Source: Chromobacterium vaccinii
Lineage (GTDB): Bacteria > Pseudomonadota > Gammaproteobacteria > Burkholderiales > Chromobacteriaceae
Direction: 5' to 3'
Assembly: GCF_000971335.1 (NCBI RefSeq)
Contig: NZ_JZJL01000019.1
Span: 18,445-82,444 of the forward strand
DNA: 64,000 nucleotides
Part shown: positions 1-10,042 of the stretch, in pieces
How the letters are laid out: each line of letters starts with the position of its first letter
Numbering within the stretch: position 1 is the first letter of the stretch
Translations under genes and position numbers: made by a program
Notes under the pieces: model-generated
The model's database searches: none
The model's input: only the letters and a program-made list of their open reading frames with translations
What the model was told of the DNA's origin: nothing

Positions 1-51
1 TCAGCATAATACAGCAAACAAACCAGCAGTTATGCTACAGCGGACAAGCAG

Positions 52-90
52 TAAATAAATAGCCCGAGCACGCTCACGCATGCCCGGGCT
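52..90 (-). terminator. Rho-independent terminator after puuB
   Basis: On the minus strand a 13-bp stem (arms 78-90 and 61-73, two G-U pairs) with a four-base loop is followed by an AT-rich tail with two TTT runs. It lies about 30 bases after the puuB stop, so the potG-puuB transcript probably ends here. Confidence 0.8.
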
Positions 91-118
91 TCAAACATAA
101 CGCCTACGCCGGCGCTGT

Positions 119-1408
119 CTACAGATAATCCCTCATCCGGTAGTAAGCCATCCCCAACACCAGCGCCGGGGTGCGCAGCAGCTTGCCGCCGGGGAAGTCG
201 CGGTGGCGGATCTTGGCAAACAGGTCCAGCCGCGACGAGGTGCCGGCGATCGCCTCGGCCACCACCTTGCCGGCCAGACCGGTGATGTTGACGCCGTGGC
301 CGGAGAAGCCCTGCAGGTAGTAGACGTTGCCGGACAGGCGGCCGAAATCCGGCGCGCGGTTGACGGTGATGTCGCAGAAGCCGCCCCAGGCGTAGTCGAT
401 GCCGACGTCAGCCAATTGCGGAAACACCCGCAGCATGTCGGCGCGCATGGAGCCGGCCAGATCGCGCGGCTCGTGGCCGGAATAGCTGACCTTGCCGCCG
501 AACAACAAGCGGTGGTCGGCGGACAGCCGGTAGTAGTCGAGCACGAAGTTGGTGTCGCACACCGCCATATTGTCGGCGATCAGCGCGCGCGCCCTCTCCT
601 CGCCCAACGGCTCGGTGGCGATCACATAGGTGCCAGCCGGCATGATGCGCCGCTCCAGCCGCGGCGCCAGCGCGCCGATGTAGGAATTGCAGGCCAGCAC
701 CAGGTGGCGGCAGCGCACGACGCCATGCTCGGTGAAGACCTTGGGCGCGTCGCCCTGCTCGATGCGCAGCGCCGGCGTCTGCTCGTGGATGTCCACGCCG
801 GCGGCCAACGCCGCGCGGGCCAGGCCCAGCGTGTAGTTGAGCGGATGCAGATGGCCGGAGCGCGGGTCGAACAGACCGCCCTGGTAACGTTCGCTAGCCA
901 GTTTGCCGCGCAGCGCCGCTCGGTCCCACAGCTGCATGCCGCCGTAGTCGTAGCGCTCCTCGGCCTCGCGTTGCCAGTCTTCCAGCTCCCGCATATGGCG
1001 CGGCTTCACCGCCGCGCTGACATAGCCGCGCTGCCAGTCGCACTGGATGCCGTGGCGGCGCACGCGCTCGTCTATGATTTCCACCGCCTCCACCGACATG
1101 TCCCACAGCGCCTTGGCCGCCTCTTCTCCCACCTGGGCGCGGATGCCGTCCATGTCGCCGGCGTAGCCTGCGATCACCTGGCCGCCGTTGCGGCCGGAAG
1201 CGCCAAAACCGACGTGCGAGCCCTCCAGCAGGATGACGGAGAAGCCCTTCTCCCGCAGGTTCAGCGCCGCCGACAGTCCAGCCAGCCCGCCGCCCACCAC
1301 GCATACGTCGCAGCTTGCCTCGCCGCGCAGCGGAGGCTGCGGGTCCCAGGCGTGGGCGGTGGCGGCGTAATAGGATGGCGGATGCGGCTGATGGGCGAAA
1401 CGCAGCAT
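119..1408 (-). CDS. puuB: FAD-dependent oxidoreductase, PuuB-like (gamma-glutamylputrescine oxidase family)
   Basis: A DAO-family flavoprotein of 429 residues from the chosen ATG, which is preceded by GAGG at good spacing; an upstream in-frame ATG would add 13 residues but has no such site. The FAD-binding motif GGGLAGLSAA is near residue 40, followed by the GASGRNGGQV motif typical of the PuuB/OrdL group. A C-terminal G-x-SGHGVNITGL motif completes the flavin site. PuuB oxidises gamma-glutamylputrescine in putrescine breakdown. The gene lies 55 bases after a PotG-like transporter ATPase, which supports a polyamine role. The exact amine substrate is inferred; a related amine or sarcosine-type oxidase is possible. 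Confidence 0.8.
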   Translation of the reverse strand: MLRFAHQPHPPSYYAATAHAWDPQPPLRGEASCDVCVVGGGLAGLSAALNLREKGFSVILLEGSHVGFGASGRNGGQVIAGYAGDMDGIRAQVGEEAAKALWDMSVEAVEIIDERVRRHGIQCDWQRGYVSAAVKPRHMRELEDWQREAEERYDYGGMQLWDRAALRGKLASERYQGGLFDPRSGHLHPLNYTLGLARAALAAGVDIHEQTPALRIEQGDAPKVFTEHGVVRCRHLVLACNSYIGALAPRLERRIMPAGTYVIATEPLGEERARALIADNMAVCDTNFVLDYYRLSADHRLLFGGKVSYSGHEPRDLAGSMRADMLRVFPQLADVGIDYAWGGFCDITVNRAPDFGRLSGNVYYLQGFSGHGVNITGLAGKVVAEAIAGTSSRLDLFAKIRHRDFPGGKLLRTPALVLGMAYYRMRDYL

Positions 1409-1463
1409 AAAGTCCTCAAGGCGGATCGAAGGGAAAGCCCCCGGCAAGCCGGGGACGCGGATG

Positions 1464-2639
1464 TCACTGGGTCAGCACCACCGGCGAATCGGCGCGCCAG
1501 CTGAGGTAGACCGTCTCGTCCCAGGTGGGCGCGGTCTCGTTGGCGTCGCACCAGCGCGACGATGGCACCACGGCTTTGACGATCTTGCCGCCGGCCAGTT
1601 TCACGTGATAGACGGAGTAGCTGCCCAGGTAGGCGATGTCCCGCACCGTGCCGGCGGCGCGGTTGGCGCCGGGCTGCAGCGGCTGCTTGTCCAGCCGCAC
1701 GTCCTCCGGCCGCACGCTGGCCCACACGCGCATGCCCTTGGGGCCGGTGATGCCGTGGTCGATGTGGATGACGCCGCCCAGCTCCTGCGAATTGATCTCC
1801 ACCCGGTCCGGCTCGTCCACCACCACCGCGCCTTCGAACATATTGGTCTCGCCGATGAATTCGGCGGTGAAGCGACAGCTTGGGTATTCGTAGATCTCGG
1901 TCGGCGTGCCCACCTGCAGCAGCTTGCCCTCGCTCATGATGCCGATGCGGCTGGACATGGTCATCGCCTCTTCCTGATCGTGGGTGACCATGATGCAGGT
2001 GACGCCCACCGCCTCGATGGTGTTGACCAGTTCCAGCTGGGTCTGCTGCCTGAGCTTCTTGTCCAGCGCGCCCAGCGGCTCGTCCAGCAGCAGCAGCTTG
2101 GGCCGCTTCACCAGGCTGCGCGCCAGCGCCACCCGCTGCTGCTGGCCGCCGGACAGCTGATGCGGCTTGCGGCCGGCGTACTTGCGCATCTGCACCAGGT
2201 CCAGCATCTTCGCCACCCGCTCGGCGATCTCGTCCCGCGGCGCGCCGTCCTGCTTCAGGCCGAAGGCGACGTTCTGCTCCACCGTCATGTGCGGGAACAG
2301 CGCGTAGTTCTGGAACATCATGTTGACCGGCCGCTCGTACGGCTGCAGGCCCTGCATGTCCTGGCCGTCCAGAATGATGCGGCCGGATGTGGGCGTTTCC
2401 ATCCCCGCCAGCATGCGCAGCAGCGTGGACTTGCCGCAGCCGGAGCTGCCCAACAAGGCGAAGATCTCGTTGCGGCGGATGTCGAGGTCGATGTGATCCA
2501 CCGCCAGGTGGTCGCCGAACTTCTTCACCACGCCGCTTATCCTCAGGTACGGCGGCTCGCCCCCTGCGACGATGCCGGCCGGGGCCGCGCTGGCGATGGG
2601 GCTGGCTGCTTGCTTGCTGGCCGCGATGGCTTCCGACAT
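1464..2639 (-). CDS. potG: Putrescine ABC transporter ATP-binding protein, PotG-like
   Basis: A 391-residue ABC ATPase. The chosen ATG follows GGAGGGAG. Walker A (GSSGCGKST), signature LSGGQQQR, Walker B LLLLDEP and the switch His in VTHDQEE are all intact. A C-terminal TOBE-type regulatory region ends in DSPVVLT, closely resembling the end of E. coli PotG. PotG energises the PotFGHI putrescine importer at the inner membrane. Unusually, no potF, potH or potI lies beside it: upstream is a c-di-GMP gene and downstream only the PuuB-like oxidase. PotA, the spermidine counterpart, is the alternative, but the C terminus fits PotG better. Confidence 0.88.
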   Translation of the reverse strand: MSEAIAASKQAASPIASAAPAGIVAGGEPPYLRISGVVKKFGDHLAVDHIDLDIRRNEIFALLGSSGCGKSTLLRMLAGMETPTSGRIILDGQDMQGLQPYERPVNMMFQNYALFPHMTVEQNVAFGLKQDGAPRDEIAERVAKMLDLVQMRKYAGRKPHQLSGGQQQRVALARSLVKRPKLLLLDEPLGALDKKLRQQTQLELVNTIEAVGVTCIMVTHDQEEAMTMSSRIGIMSEGKLLQVGTPTEIYEYPSCRFTAEFIGETNMFEGAVVVDEPDRVEINSQELGGVIHIDHGITGPKGMRVWASVRPEDVRLDKQPLQPGANRAAGTVRDIAYLGSYSVYHVKLAGGKIVKAVVPSSRWCDANETAPTWDETVYLSWRADSPVVLTQ

Positions 2640-3059
2640 GTTCCCACTCCCTCCGACTGCGGCGCCCTGCCGGCGCCGCTTGCTGTTTTGGACGCTTGAG
2701 ACACGCGGCGGACAAATCCGTCCGCCTCTTGGCGCCGCCGGCACGTTTACAGCATGGCAAAGCGCTGCCGGCATTGCCGGGAAAGATGGAGCGATGGAAT
2801 GAGAAGGACGCGGGCCTGCGGCAAGACTGTCCTCACACTCCCCTGCCGCGGTGCGGGCGGCTGCCGGCGTCTCATGCGCCAGTCGTGGACACAGCCTATG
2901 CCATGTTTAAGAAATTTGACAAGCGGGGATCGCAAGATTGATCGCGCTAGAACGATCGTCTGTGGTTTGCGCGCCTCAGCAAGAAAAATGCCGCGCTGCG
3001 GCAAGCCAGCGTTTAAGACATCAAACACTTGGAGAAAACGATGCAAAGCCCCAGCGCGC
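2640..3059. other. 420-base intergenic stretch upstream of potG
   Basis: No convincing gene is visible. It should hold the promoter of potG on the minus strand. A GGAG followed by ATG at about 3041 on the plus strand looks like a translation start, but the frame runs antisense into the neighbouring c-di-GMP gene and has shadow-like composition, so it was not called. Confidence 0.5.
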
Positions 3060-4868
3060 TCAACGGCCGCAAGCGCAGCAGGACGACGCGCCCGGCTGGC
3101 GCCTTTCGACGAACAGGCTGTTGCCGGGCAGCTTCTTCGCCTGCTTCTTGGCTTCCGCCGTCGCCGCGCCGATCTCGTGGTGGCTCAAGTACTGGCCCGC
3201 CCTCACCCGCACCACGCCCAGCGACAGCGTGGTCAGCGGCAGGAACACCGGCTCGCCGTTGCGCGAAGCCACCTCGAAGCCGCCGGCGGCGCGGTGGGCG
3301 TCGGAAAAATGCTGCGCCGCCAGCTCGCCGAACTGCTCCAGCATCCGCCGCAGCCGGCATTCCCAGTCTTCCGACTGCATCAGCGCGACGAAATCGTCGC
3401 CGCCGACATGGCCGACGAAGTCGCGCTCCTGGTCCACGCACTCGAGCAGCAGGTGGGCGACCAACTCGATCAGGGCATCGCCGGCGGCGTAGCCGTACAA
3501 ATCATTGAAGGGCTTGAAGTGGTCCAGATCGGCGTACACCACCACGACCGGCGTCCGCATCTCCAGCAGCCGGTCTATGGTCTCGTTGATCGGCACGTTG
3601 CCGGGCAGGCCGGTCAGCGGATTGGCGTAGCGCGCGGCGGACAGCTGCAGCTCGGTGATCTTGCGCATCAGCGCGAAGCCGGTGCCCATGCCCAGATAGC
3701 GGCCGTTCTCGGCGATGATGAAGCCGTCCACCAGATAGCGCTGCTCGGCCGCCACCACCAGGCTGGACAGCTCGTGCACGGTCAGGTCGGCGCTGACCAC
3801 CAGCGGCTGCTTGTCCATCATCAGTTGGCAGGGCTTCTTGCCGTACAGCTCGCGGTTGAACGGCTTGGCGAAGCTTTCCAGCAGATGGTGGCGGCGCAGC
3901 AGGCCCACCGGCACGCCGTCCTGCACCACCGGGATGGCGAAGCAGGCCGGATCGTCGGCGAAGCGGCGGTAGGCGGTTTCGTTCGGCACGCCGGCTTCCA
4001 GCGGCTCCACCTCCAGCAGCAGATCGCGCGCCAGCGGCTGGTTGCGCAGGCCGTGGCGGCGGCCGCCGAACCACGGCAGCGCGGCGGCCTGCAGCGGAAT
4101 CTCGCGCGTCGGCGCCGCCTGCGGCCGGGCAAGCAAATAGCCCTGGCCGTAACGCACGCCCAGCCGGCACAGCGTGCGCAGCTCGGCCGCGGACTCTATC
4201 CCCTCCGCCACCAGCAGAGCGCCGGACTGGCGGGCGATGTCCGCCATCGAGCGGACGAACTGCTCTTTCAAGGGATCGAGATGGATGTTCTGCACGAAAT
4301 GCTTGTCCAGCTTGACGAAGTCCGGCCTCAGCTCCGACCACAGCCTGAGGTTGGAAAAGCCCTCGCCCAGATCGTCCAGCGCGATGCGCAGGCCGTCGCC
4401 GCGATGCCGGGCAGTCACCTCGCGCAAGGCCAGGTAGCCGCCATTGGGGCGGGTTTCGGTCAGCTCAAGGATCACCCGCTTGGCATCCAGGCCGATGCGG
4501 GCCAGGAAGGACTGCAGCGCGCCGGGACGGGATTCCTCGGCCAGCAGCGTTTCGGGATTGATGTTGACGAACAGCAGACCGGGCAGATCCAGCTCGGCGA
4601 AGCGCTCGGCGCAGGCGCGCAGGCAGGCCAGATCCAGCGACAGCAGCATCTGGCAGCGCTCCGCCGCCTCGAACAGCATCATCGGCGAGTGCAGCGTGCT
4701 GTCGGACGGGCCGCGTATCAGCCCTTCGTAACCCAGGATGCCGCCCGCCTCCAGATCGACGATGGGTTGGAACACCGGCTGAAGCCGGCGCTGTCCGATG
4801 ATCTGCTCCAGTTCCCGGCACCACCCCGCCATCCCGGCCGGCGGGGATGGCTCGACGCAAGTTTGCAT
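3060..4868 (-). CDS. EAL-CBS-GGDEF cyclic-di-GMP protein
   Basis: A 602-residue protein with no membrane segment. Domain order is EAL (about 15-255), a CBS pair (about 260-390) and GGDEF (about 400-580). The EAL motif reads EGL, but other phosphodiesterase residues are present: FVNINPE, ILELTE, the DD pair in ALDDLGEGF, the K in FVKLDK, E in VAEGIES, and QGY. The GGDEF motif reads GGDDF. This order is a known family in which the EAL domain is usually the active phosphodiesterase and the GGDEF domain is regulatory or weak; that division is inferred here. A 6-bp inverted repeat (AATGTC/GACATT, 4923-4937) lies in the region shared with the divergent hydrolase gene. Confidence 0.88.
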   Translation of the reverse strand: MQTCVEPSPPAGMAGWCRELEQIIGQRRLQPVFQPIVDLEAGGILGYEGLIRGPSDSTLHSPMMLFEAAERCQMLLSLDLACLRACAERFAELDLPGLLFVNINPETLLAEESRPGALQSFLARIGLDAKRVILELTETRPNGGYLALREVTARHRGDGLRIALDDLGEGFSNLRLWSELRPDFVKLDKHFVQNIHLDPLKEQFVRSMADIARQSGALLVAEGIESAAELRTLCRLGVRYGQGYLLARPQAAPTREIPLQAAALPWFGGRRHGLRNQPLARDLLLEVEPLEAGVPNETAYRRFADDPACFAIPVVQDGVPVGLLRRHHLLESFAKPFNRELYGKKPCQLMMDKQPLVVSADLTVHELSSLVVAAEQRYLVDGFIIAENGRYLGMGTGFALMRKITELQLSAARYANPLTGLPGNVPINETIDRLLEMRTPVVVVYADLDHFKPFNDLYGYAAGDALIELVAHLLLECVDQERDFVGHVGGDDFVALMQSEDWECRLRRMLEQFGELAAQHFSDAHRAAGGFEVASRNGEPVFLPLTTLSLGVVRVRAGQYLSHHEIGAATAEAKKQAKKLPGNSLFVERRQPGASSCCACGR

Positions 4869-5031
4869 ATTTCTCGACCGACTGCCTGAATTCCGCTCAA
4901 CCTGGATAATCTACCGACAATAAATGTCATCGACATTACACTGGCGATTTGCGCCCGCCATCTGTTCAGCCGGGCGCGCCCGGTTCTAGAATGAATTAAG
5001 CACGACACCGCCCAGGACAGGAGCGCCCGCC

Positions 5032-5820
5032 ATGCCGCATGCCCAGCTAGCCGGACATCAGATCTATTACGAGGAAAGCGGCCACGGCAGCCAGCCGCTG
5101 CTGCTGCTGAACGGCATCACCATGTCCACCGTGGGCTGGACGCTGATGATGCCGCTGCTGGAGCCGCATTTCCGGGTGATCCGCATGGACTTCCTCGGCC
5201 AGGGGCAGAGCGAGCATCCGCCGGGCGAGCTCTACGCGCTGGCCGATCAGGCCGATCTGGCCGCCGCGCTGCTGGACTGGCTGCAACTGCCGCAGGTATA
5301 CGCGGCGGGCCTGTCCTACGGCGGCATGGTGGCGCAGCATCTGGCGCACCGCCATCCGGACCGGCTGAGCCGCCTGCTGCTGGCCGGCACGCTGGCCTGG
5401 GCCGATACAGTCAACCACCACATCGGCGACAGCTGGATCGCCGCCAACAGCCAGGGTGGCCTGGACCTGCGCTACCAGATCAGCGTGCCCTGGCTGTTTT
5501 CCAGCCGCTTTCTCGCCGGCAACGCCGCCATGCTGGACGATCTGAAACTGCTGGCGGGCATGGTGGACTGGGACGCCGTGATCCGGCTGATCAATGGCGT
5601 CCGCCAGCACGACGCCCGCACCTGGCTGCCTCAATTGCAACTCCCGGTGCATATACTGGTCGGAGACGAAGACCGGCTGACGCCGCTGTACCAGGCGCGG
5701 CTGCTGCAGGAACTGATACCGGGCGCGGAGCTGGAAGTGCTGCCCGGCGCCGCCCACGTGCTGCACATCGAGGCCGTGGAAGCCTTTGCCCGCGCCATCG
5801 TCCGCTTCCGCCAGGGCTGA
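5032..5820 (+). CDS. Alpha/beta hydrolase
   Basis: A 262-residue soluble hydrolase. The ATG follows AGGAG with 8 bases between. The nucleophile elbow GLSYGG is near residue 100, the acid lies in GDEDRLTP, and the catalytic His is in AAHVLHIE near the end, giving a complete Ser-Asp-His triad. The fold resembles 3-oxoadipate enol-lactonase and related esterases. No protocatechuate pathway genes are nearby, so the substrate cannot be named. The next gene starts 31 bases downstream on the same strand, so the two are probably co-transcribed. Confidence 0.85.
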   Translation: MPHAQLAGHQIYYEESGHGSQPLLLLNGITMSTVGWTLMMPLLEPHFRVIRMDFLGQGQSEHPPGELYALADQADLAAALLDWLQLPQVYAAGLSYGGMVAQHLAHRHPDRLSRLLLAGTLAWADTVNHHIGDSWIAANSQGGLDLRYQISVPWLFSSRFLAGNAAMLDDLKLLAGMVDWDAVIRLINGVRQHDARTWLPQLQLPVHILVGDEDRLTPLYQARLLQELIPGAELEVLPGAAHVLHIEAVEAFARAIVRFRQG

Positions 5821-5851
5821 GGCGGCCAACCATTCTTAGACAAGGGGAAAC

Positions 5852-6643
5852 ATGATGAGCACCGACGCCGTAACGCTGAACGTGGATAAACGCGGCATCG
5901 CCACCGTCGCGCTGAACCGGCCGGGCCTGCACAACGCGCTGGACGACGAAACCATCAGCCTCCTGGCCGCCACGCTGGAAACGCTGGCCGAGGACTCGAC
6001 CGTGCGCATGGTGGTGCTGACCGGCAGCGGCATCAGTTTCTCCGCCGGCCACGATCCGGAATGGCTGCGGCGGCTGTCGCAGTTTTCCGCCAACGAGCTG
6101 AACCGCTACGCGCAGCAGATCGCGCGGCTGCTGCACACGCTGGACACCCTGCCCCAGCCCACGCTGGCCAAGGTCCAGGGCTCGGCCTTCGGCCTGGGCG
6201 TGGCCATGGTCGCCTGTTGCGACATCGCCATCAGCGTATCCGAGGCGCTGTACAGCCTGGCCGACGTCAAATTCGGCCAGATTCCCGCGCTCACCGCGCC
6301 CTACCTGATCCGCGCCATCGGCGAACGCGCCACCCGCCGCTACAGCATCACCGCCGAACGCTTCAACGCCGGCAAGGCCAAACGGCTGGGACTGGTCCAC
6401 CAAGTGGTGGAAAACGACGAGCTGGACGCCGCGGTGGAGCACATGGCGAGCCAGGTGCTGCTGAACAGCCCGGCGGCGATGCGCGCCACCAAGCACCTGA
6501 TCGGCGAGATCGGCAAGCAGGAAATCACGCCCCAAGTGATGCAGCGCTGCATCGAGCACAGCCTGACCGTGCGGATGAGCGACGAGGGACGCGAAGGCAT
6601 ACGCGCGCTGATCGAGATGCGCAAACCCGGCTGGATGGACTAG
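5852..6643 (+). CDS. Enoyl-CoA hydratase/isomerase family protein
   Basis: A 263-residue crotonase-fold protein. Two adjacent ATG codons follow AAGGGGAAAC; the first was taken. The first oxyanion-hole segment is around SFSAGHDPEWL and the second around GSAFGLGVAM. At the second catalytic Glu position the region reads ADVKFGQIPAL, lacking the Glu pair of classical hydratases. It therefore resembles crotonase-family members annotated as ECHDC3-like or of unknown reaction. A CoA-thioester substrate is inferred from the fold. It probably shares a transcript with the upstream hydrolase. Confidence 0.82.
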   Translation: MMSTDAVTLNVDKRGIATVALNRPGLHNALDDETISLLAATLETLAEDSTVRMVVLTGSGISFSAGHDPEWLRRLSQFSANELNRYAQQIARLLHTLDTLPQPTLAKVQGSAFGLGVAMVACCDIAISVSEALYSLADVKFGQIPALTAPYLIRAIGERATRRYSITAERFNAGKAKRLGLVHQVVENDELDAAVEHMASQVLLNSPAAMRATKHLIGEIGKQEITPQVMQRCIEHSLTVRMSDEGREGIRALIEMRKPGWMD

Positions 6644-6705
6644 AGGCTGGCCCGGCGGGCGGCGGCGATGCGACAATAGCCGCATTTACCGCTTCCGCCG
6701 CCATC

Positions 6706-8124
6706 ATGTCCAATCACACATTCTTCTGGCACGACTACGAAACCTTCGGCGCCGTGCCGCGCCAGGACCGGCCGTCCCAGTTCGCCGGCATCCGCACCGA
6801 CGCCGAGCTGAACGAGATCGGCGAGCCGGTGATGCTGTACTGCCGCCCCTCCCCCGACTACCTGCCCACGCTGCAGGCCTGCCTGCTGACCGGCATCACG
6901 CCCCAGTTGTGCCGCCAGCAAGGCGTGGCCGAGCATGAATTCGCCGGCGTGATCGAACGCGAGCTGGCGACGCCGGCCACCATCGGCGTCGGCTACAACT
7001 CGCTGCGCTTCGACGACGAGGTGACCCGCTTCCTGTTCTGGCGCAACCTGATCGACCCCTACGCGCGCGAATGGCAAAACCACTGCGGCCGCTGGGACCT
7101 GCTGGACCTGGTCCGCGCCACTTACGCGCTGCGCCCCGAAGGCATCGTCTGGCCCAAGCATGAGGATGGCCGGACCAGCTTCAAGCTGGAACACCTGTCC
7201 GCCGCCAACGGCCTGGCGCACGAAGCGGCTCACGACGCGCTGTCCGACGTGCGCGCCACCATCGCGCTGGCGCGGCTGATCCGCCAGCGCCAGCCCAAGC
7301 TGTTCGACTACTATCTGACGCTGCGCAAGAAGGACGCGGTCAAGGTCCAACTATCTCCGCACGATCCCAAGCCGGTGCTGCACGTCTCCGGCATGTACGG
7401 CGTCGAGCGCGGTAATCTGGCCGTGGTATGGCCGCTGGCAGCCCACCCGACCAACGCCAACGAGGTGATCGTCTGGGACCTGGCCCACGACCCGGCCGAA
7501 TTGCGCGGCCTCTCCGCCGACGACATCCGCCAGCGCATGTTCACCCGCGCCGACGAATTGCCCGAAGGCATGGCCCGGCTGCCGATCAAGACCATCCACA
7601 TCAACAAGTCGCCGTTCGTGGTGGCCAATCTGAAGGCGCTGGGCGACGACAACGCCGCCCGCTGGGGCATGGACCTGGCCGCCATCCACCGCCACGCCGA
7701 AACCGCCCGCGCCTTGCCTGAGCTGTCGGCGCTGTGGCGCCGCGTCTACCAGCGCGAAGCCGGCGAACCGCAGGACGTGGACCAGAACCTGTACGGCGGC
7801 TTCGTTTCCAACAACGACCGCAAAGTGCTGCAAAAAATGCGCCGGCTGTCCGCCGGACAGCTGGCCGGCGAAATAGCGCTGTTCGAAGACCCGCAACTGG
7901 CCGAACTGCTGTTCCGCTACCGCGCGCGCAACTTCCCGGACACCTTGTCCGGCGACGAGGCCAAGCGCTGGAAAGCCTGGTGCCAGAACCGGCTGACCCA
8001 GTCCTGGCCCACCTTCCAGCGGGAATTGGCAGAGCTGCAGGCCGGCGAGCTGGCCGATGGCCAGCGCAGCCTGCTGCAACAAGTGGCGGACTACGCCGCC
8101 AGTCTTCAGGCCAACCTGGCCTGA
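6706..8124 (+). CDS. sbcB: Exodeoxyribonuclease I
   Basis: A 472-residue protein, close to the 475 of E. coli ExoI. The open frame extends further upstream, but the family start [15 protein letters not shown] is clear. DEDDh exonuclease residues are visible: D and E in HDYETF, D in [10 protein letters not shown], and the H and D in [16 protein letters not shown]3-like and helical ExoI C-terminal domains follow. ExoI degrades single-stranded DNA 3' to 5' and works in recombination and mismatch repair. Its ATG lies 62 bases after the previous stop. Confidence 0.95.
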   Translation: MSNHTFFWHDYETFGAVPRQDRPSQFAGIRTDAELNEIGEPVMLYCRPSPDYLPTLQACLLTGITPQLCRQQGVAEHEFAGVIERELATPATIGVGYNSLRFDDEVTRFLFWRNLIDPYAREWQNHCGRWDLLDLVRATYALRPEGIVWPKHEDGRTSFKLEHLSAANGLAHEAAHDALSDVRATIALARLIRQRQPKLFDYYLTLRKKDAVKVQLSPHDPKPVLHVSGMYGVERGNLAVVWPLAAHPTNANEVIVWDLAHDPAELRGLSADDIRQRMFTRADELPEGMARLPIKTIHINKSPFVVANLKALGDDNAARWGMDLAAIHRHAETARALPELSALWRRVYQREAGEPQDVDQNLYGGFVSNNDRKVLQKMRRLSAGQLAGEIALFEDPQLAELLFRYRARNFPDTLSGDEAKRWKAWCQNRLTQSWPTFQRELAELQAGELADGQRSLLQQVADYAASLQANLA

Positions 8125-8176
8125 TCCCCCGGCCGGCGTTCAGCCGGCTCCCCGTCGCTCCCGGTATTCTGTCAAC

Positions 8177-8220
8177 CATACGCGTTTATGCGTATGAATT
8201 TATACTAGCAAATGAGCTAG
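8177..8220. promoter_or_regulatory. Two tandem inverted repeats upstream of the chemoreceptor gene
   Basis: CATACGC (8177-8183) and GCGTATG (8190-8196) form a 7-bp inverted repeat with 6-base spacer. CTAGC (8205-8209) and GCTAG (8216-8220) form a second with the same 6-base spacer. A TATACT hexamer at 8201-8206 could be a -10 box between and overlapping them. The layout suggests operators around a promoter; no good -35 box was found. Confidence 0.45.
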
Positions 8221-8264
8221 AACGAATTGATATGCAAGTTCGACATACCTGCCGGGAGGCGCGC

Positions 8265-9893
8265 ATGCTGCATCAATTCACCGTCCGACAGAAGCTGCTG
8301 GGAGGATTTTCGCTGCTGATCCTCCTGCTCTGCGCCGTGGTTTTCGTCGCCTACAACAAGCTGCAAACCATCCAGAACAACATCACCGAGATCAAGGAAG
8401 ACCGCTATCCCAAGATCATGCTGTCGCAGCGCATCGCGTTGAATCTGCTCTATATCAGCCGCGGCGTGCGTGATGGCGTGCTCGCCCGGGACCCGCAGAA
8501 AGTGGAGCGGCAGATCAGCAACGTGGAAAGCCTTCGTGCCGCCAACCGAGCCGATCTCGACAAGATGGAACCCATGCTGTCCACGCCGGAGGGACGCCAG
8601 CTATATGCCAAGATACGCGCGGCGCAGGATAGCCAGCGCCCGCTGTTCGACCCGCTCTACGCGCTGATGCGCAGCCACCAGGCAGACGCCGCGCGCGAGA
8701 TGCTGGAGGCCCAGTTCGCGCCGACCAACAACGCTTTCATCGCCGCGCTGCTGTCATTGCGCGACCGCCAGCAAGGCCGGCTGGACAAATCGATGCAAGA
8801 GGCAATGGAGTCCAGCCAGCAGGCGATCGCCATCCTGCTGGGCACCGCGCTGGTTTCGCTGCTGCTGGCGGTGGCCGTGGCCTTGACCATCTCCAACCTG
8901 ATCACCTCGCCGCTGCGCCATTCGGCCGATCTGGTCCACCAGATCAAGCTGGGCGACCTCTCCGGCTTCAGCGAGCCGATACCGCCGGCCCGCGACGAGG
9001 CGATGCTGATCGCCCGCGACATCCAGGAAATGCGCGAAGAGCTGCGCCAGATGGTGCAGAGCATCCAGGACAACGCCCACCAGGTGTCCGACTCCGCCCG
9101 CGCTTTGTCCGGCATGGCGCAGCAGGTGGCCGACGGCGCCCAGACCCAGGCCGAGGCCACCACCTCGGCCGCCGCCTCGATCGAGCAACTGACGGTCAGC
9201 ATCAACCAGGTGGCCGACAATTCCAGCGAGGCGTCGGAACAGGCCCAGGCGGCCGGCCAGCTGGCCAACCGCGGCGGCCACGAGGTGCTGGAGTCGGTGG
9301 GCAAGATACGCTTCGTCACCACCTCGGTGGACGAAACCGCCCGGCAGATGAACAGCCTGACCAAGGAAGTGCAGCAGATCGGCAATATCGTCACCGTGAT
9401 CCGCGACGTCGCCGACCAGACCAATCTGCTGGCGCTGAACGCGGCGATCGAAGCGGCGCGCGCCGGCGAAACCGGCCGCGGCTTCGCGGTGGTGGCCGAC
9501 GAGGTGAGGAAGCTGGCCGAACGCACCACTACCTCGGCCCAGGAAATCACCACGATGATAGGCTCGATCCAGCAAGGCGTCGGCCAGGTGGTGAGCAGCA
9601 TGGGCCAGAGCCTGGACTGCGTGGAGGGCGTGTCCGGCACCGCCGAGCAGGCGTCGAACTCGATGCGGGAGATCGAAAGCAGCGCCGACACCATCATGCG
9701 CACGATACACAGCATCACCGGCGCGCTGACCGAGCAGCGCAGCACCAGCTTGAGCCTGGCGCAGGACATGGAGAAAGTGTCGCGAATGGCGGAGGAGAAC
9801 AACGCCACCGTGCAGGAACTGGCCACCACCTCCAGCCAGTTGAGCACGCTGTCCGCCAATCTGCAAAGCGTGGCCACCCGTTTCCGCCTGTAG
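8265..9893 (+). CDS. Methyl-accepting chemotaxis protein, 4HB sensor type
   Basis: A 542-residue chemoreceptor. The ATG at 8265 follows GGGAGG; an in-frame ATG 33 bases upstream lacks a site. TM1 spans about residues 13-33, followed by a periplasmic four-helix-bundle sensor, TM2 at about 188-210, a HAMP domain and a long cytoplasmic signalling domain. The conserved hairpin tip includes [15 protein letters not shown]. No C-terminal CheR-docking pentapeptide is present (it ends ATRFRL). It senses an unknown periplasmic ligand and signals through CheW/CheA. It is an isolated receptor with no other che genes nearby. Confidence 0.93.
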   Translation: MLHQFTVRQKLLGGFSLLILLLCAVVFVAYNKLQTIQNNITEIKEDRYPKIMLSQRIALNLLYISRGVRDGVLARDPQKVERQISNVESLRAANRADLDKMEPMLSTPEGRQLYAKIRAAQDSQRPLFDPLYALMRSHQADAAREMLEAQFAPTNNAFIAALLSLRDRQQGRLDKSMQEAMESSQQAIAILLGTALVSLLLAVAVALTISNLITSPLRHSADLVHQIKLGDLSGFSEPIPPARDEAMLIARDIQEMREELRQMVQSIQDNAHQVSDSARALSGMAQQVADGAQTQAEATTSAAASIEQLTVSINQVADNSSEASEQAQAAGQLANRGGHEVLESVGKIRFVTTSVDETARQMNSLTKEVQQIGNIVTVIRDVADQTNLLALNAAIEAARAGETGRGFAVVADEVRKLAERTTTSAQEITTMIGSIQQGVGQVVSSMGQSLDCVEGVSGTAEQASNSMREIESSADTIMRTIHSITGALTEQRSTSLSLAQDMEKVSRMAEENNATVQELATTSSQLSTLSANLQSVATRFRL

Positions 9894-9911
9894 CGGGCAA
9901 GCCCATCTTCC

Positions 9912-9942
9912 CGGCTGCGTCTTCTTCCGGCGCAGCCGTTTG
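9912..9942 (+). terminator. Terminator after the chemoreceptor gene
   Basis: CGGCTGCG (9912-9919) pairs with CGCAGCCG (9931-9938), followed by a short T run. It lies 18 bases after the stop codon. The T tract is short, so termination strength is uncertain. Confidence 0.6.
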
Positions 9943-10042
9943 CTTGCGCGCGCCGCCGTGGCGCGCAACAAGCTGCCAACAATATTCATGCTCTTCGCTT
10001 ATAATCGCGTCCATTTCCTCCACTCATCAAACCGAGCGTTCA

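Noticed and set aside
203..1504. Long open frame antisense to the PuuB-like gene
   Set aside because: Shadow of a GC-rich gene: low-complexity His/Gln/Ala/Arg content, no domain, no start site.
3029..3508. GGAG-ATG start at about 3041 on the plus strand
   Set aside because: Good start site by chance; the frame is Arg/Pro/Ser-rich and antisense to the c-di-GMP gene.
2754..4889. 711-codon open frame antisense to the EAL-CBS-GGDEF gene
   Set aside because: The opposite strand has clear EAL and GGDEF motifs; this frame has only biased composition.
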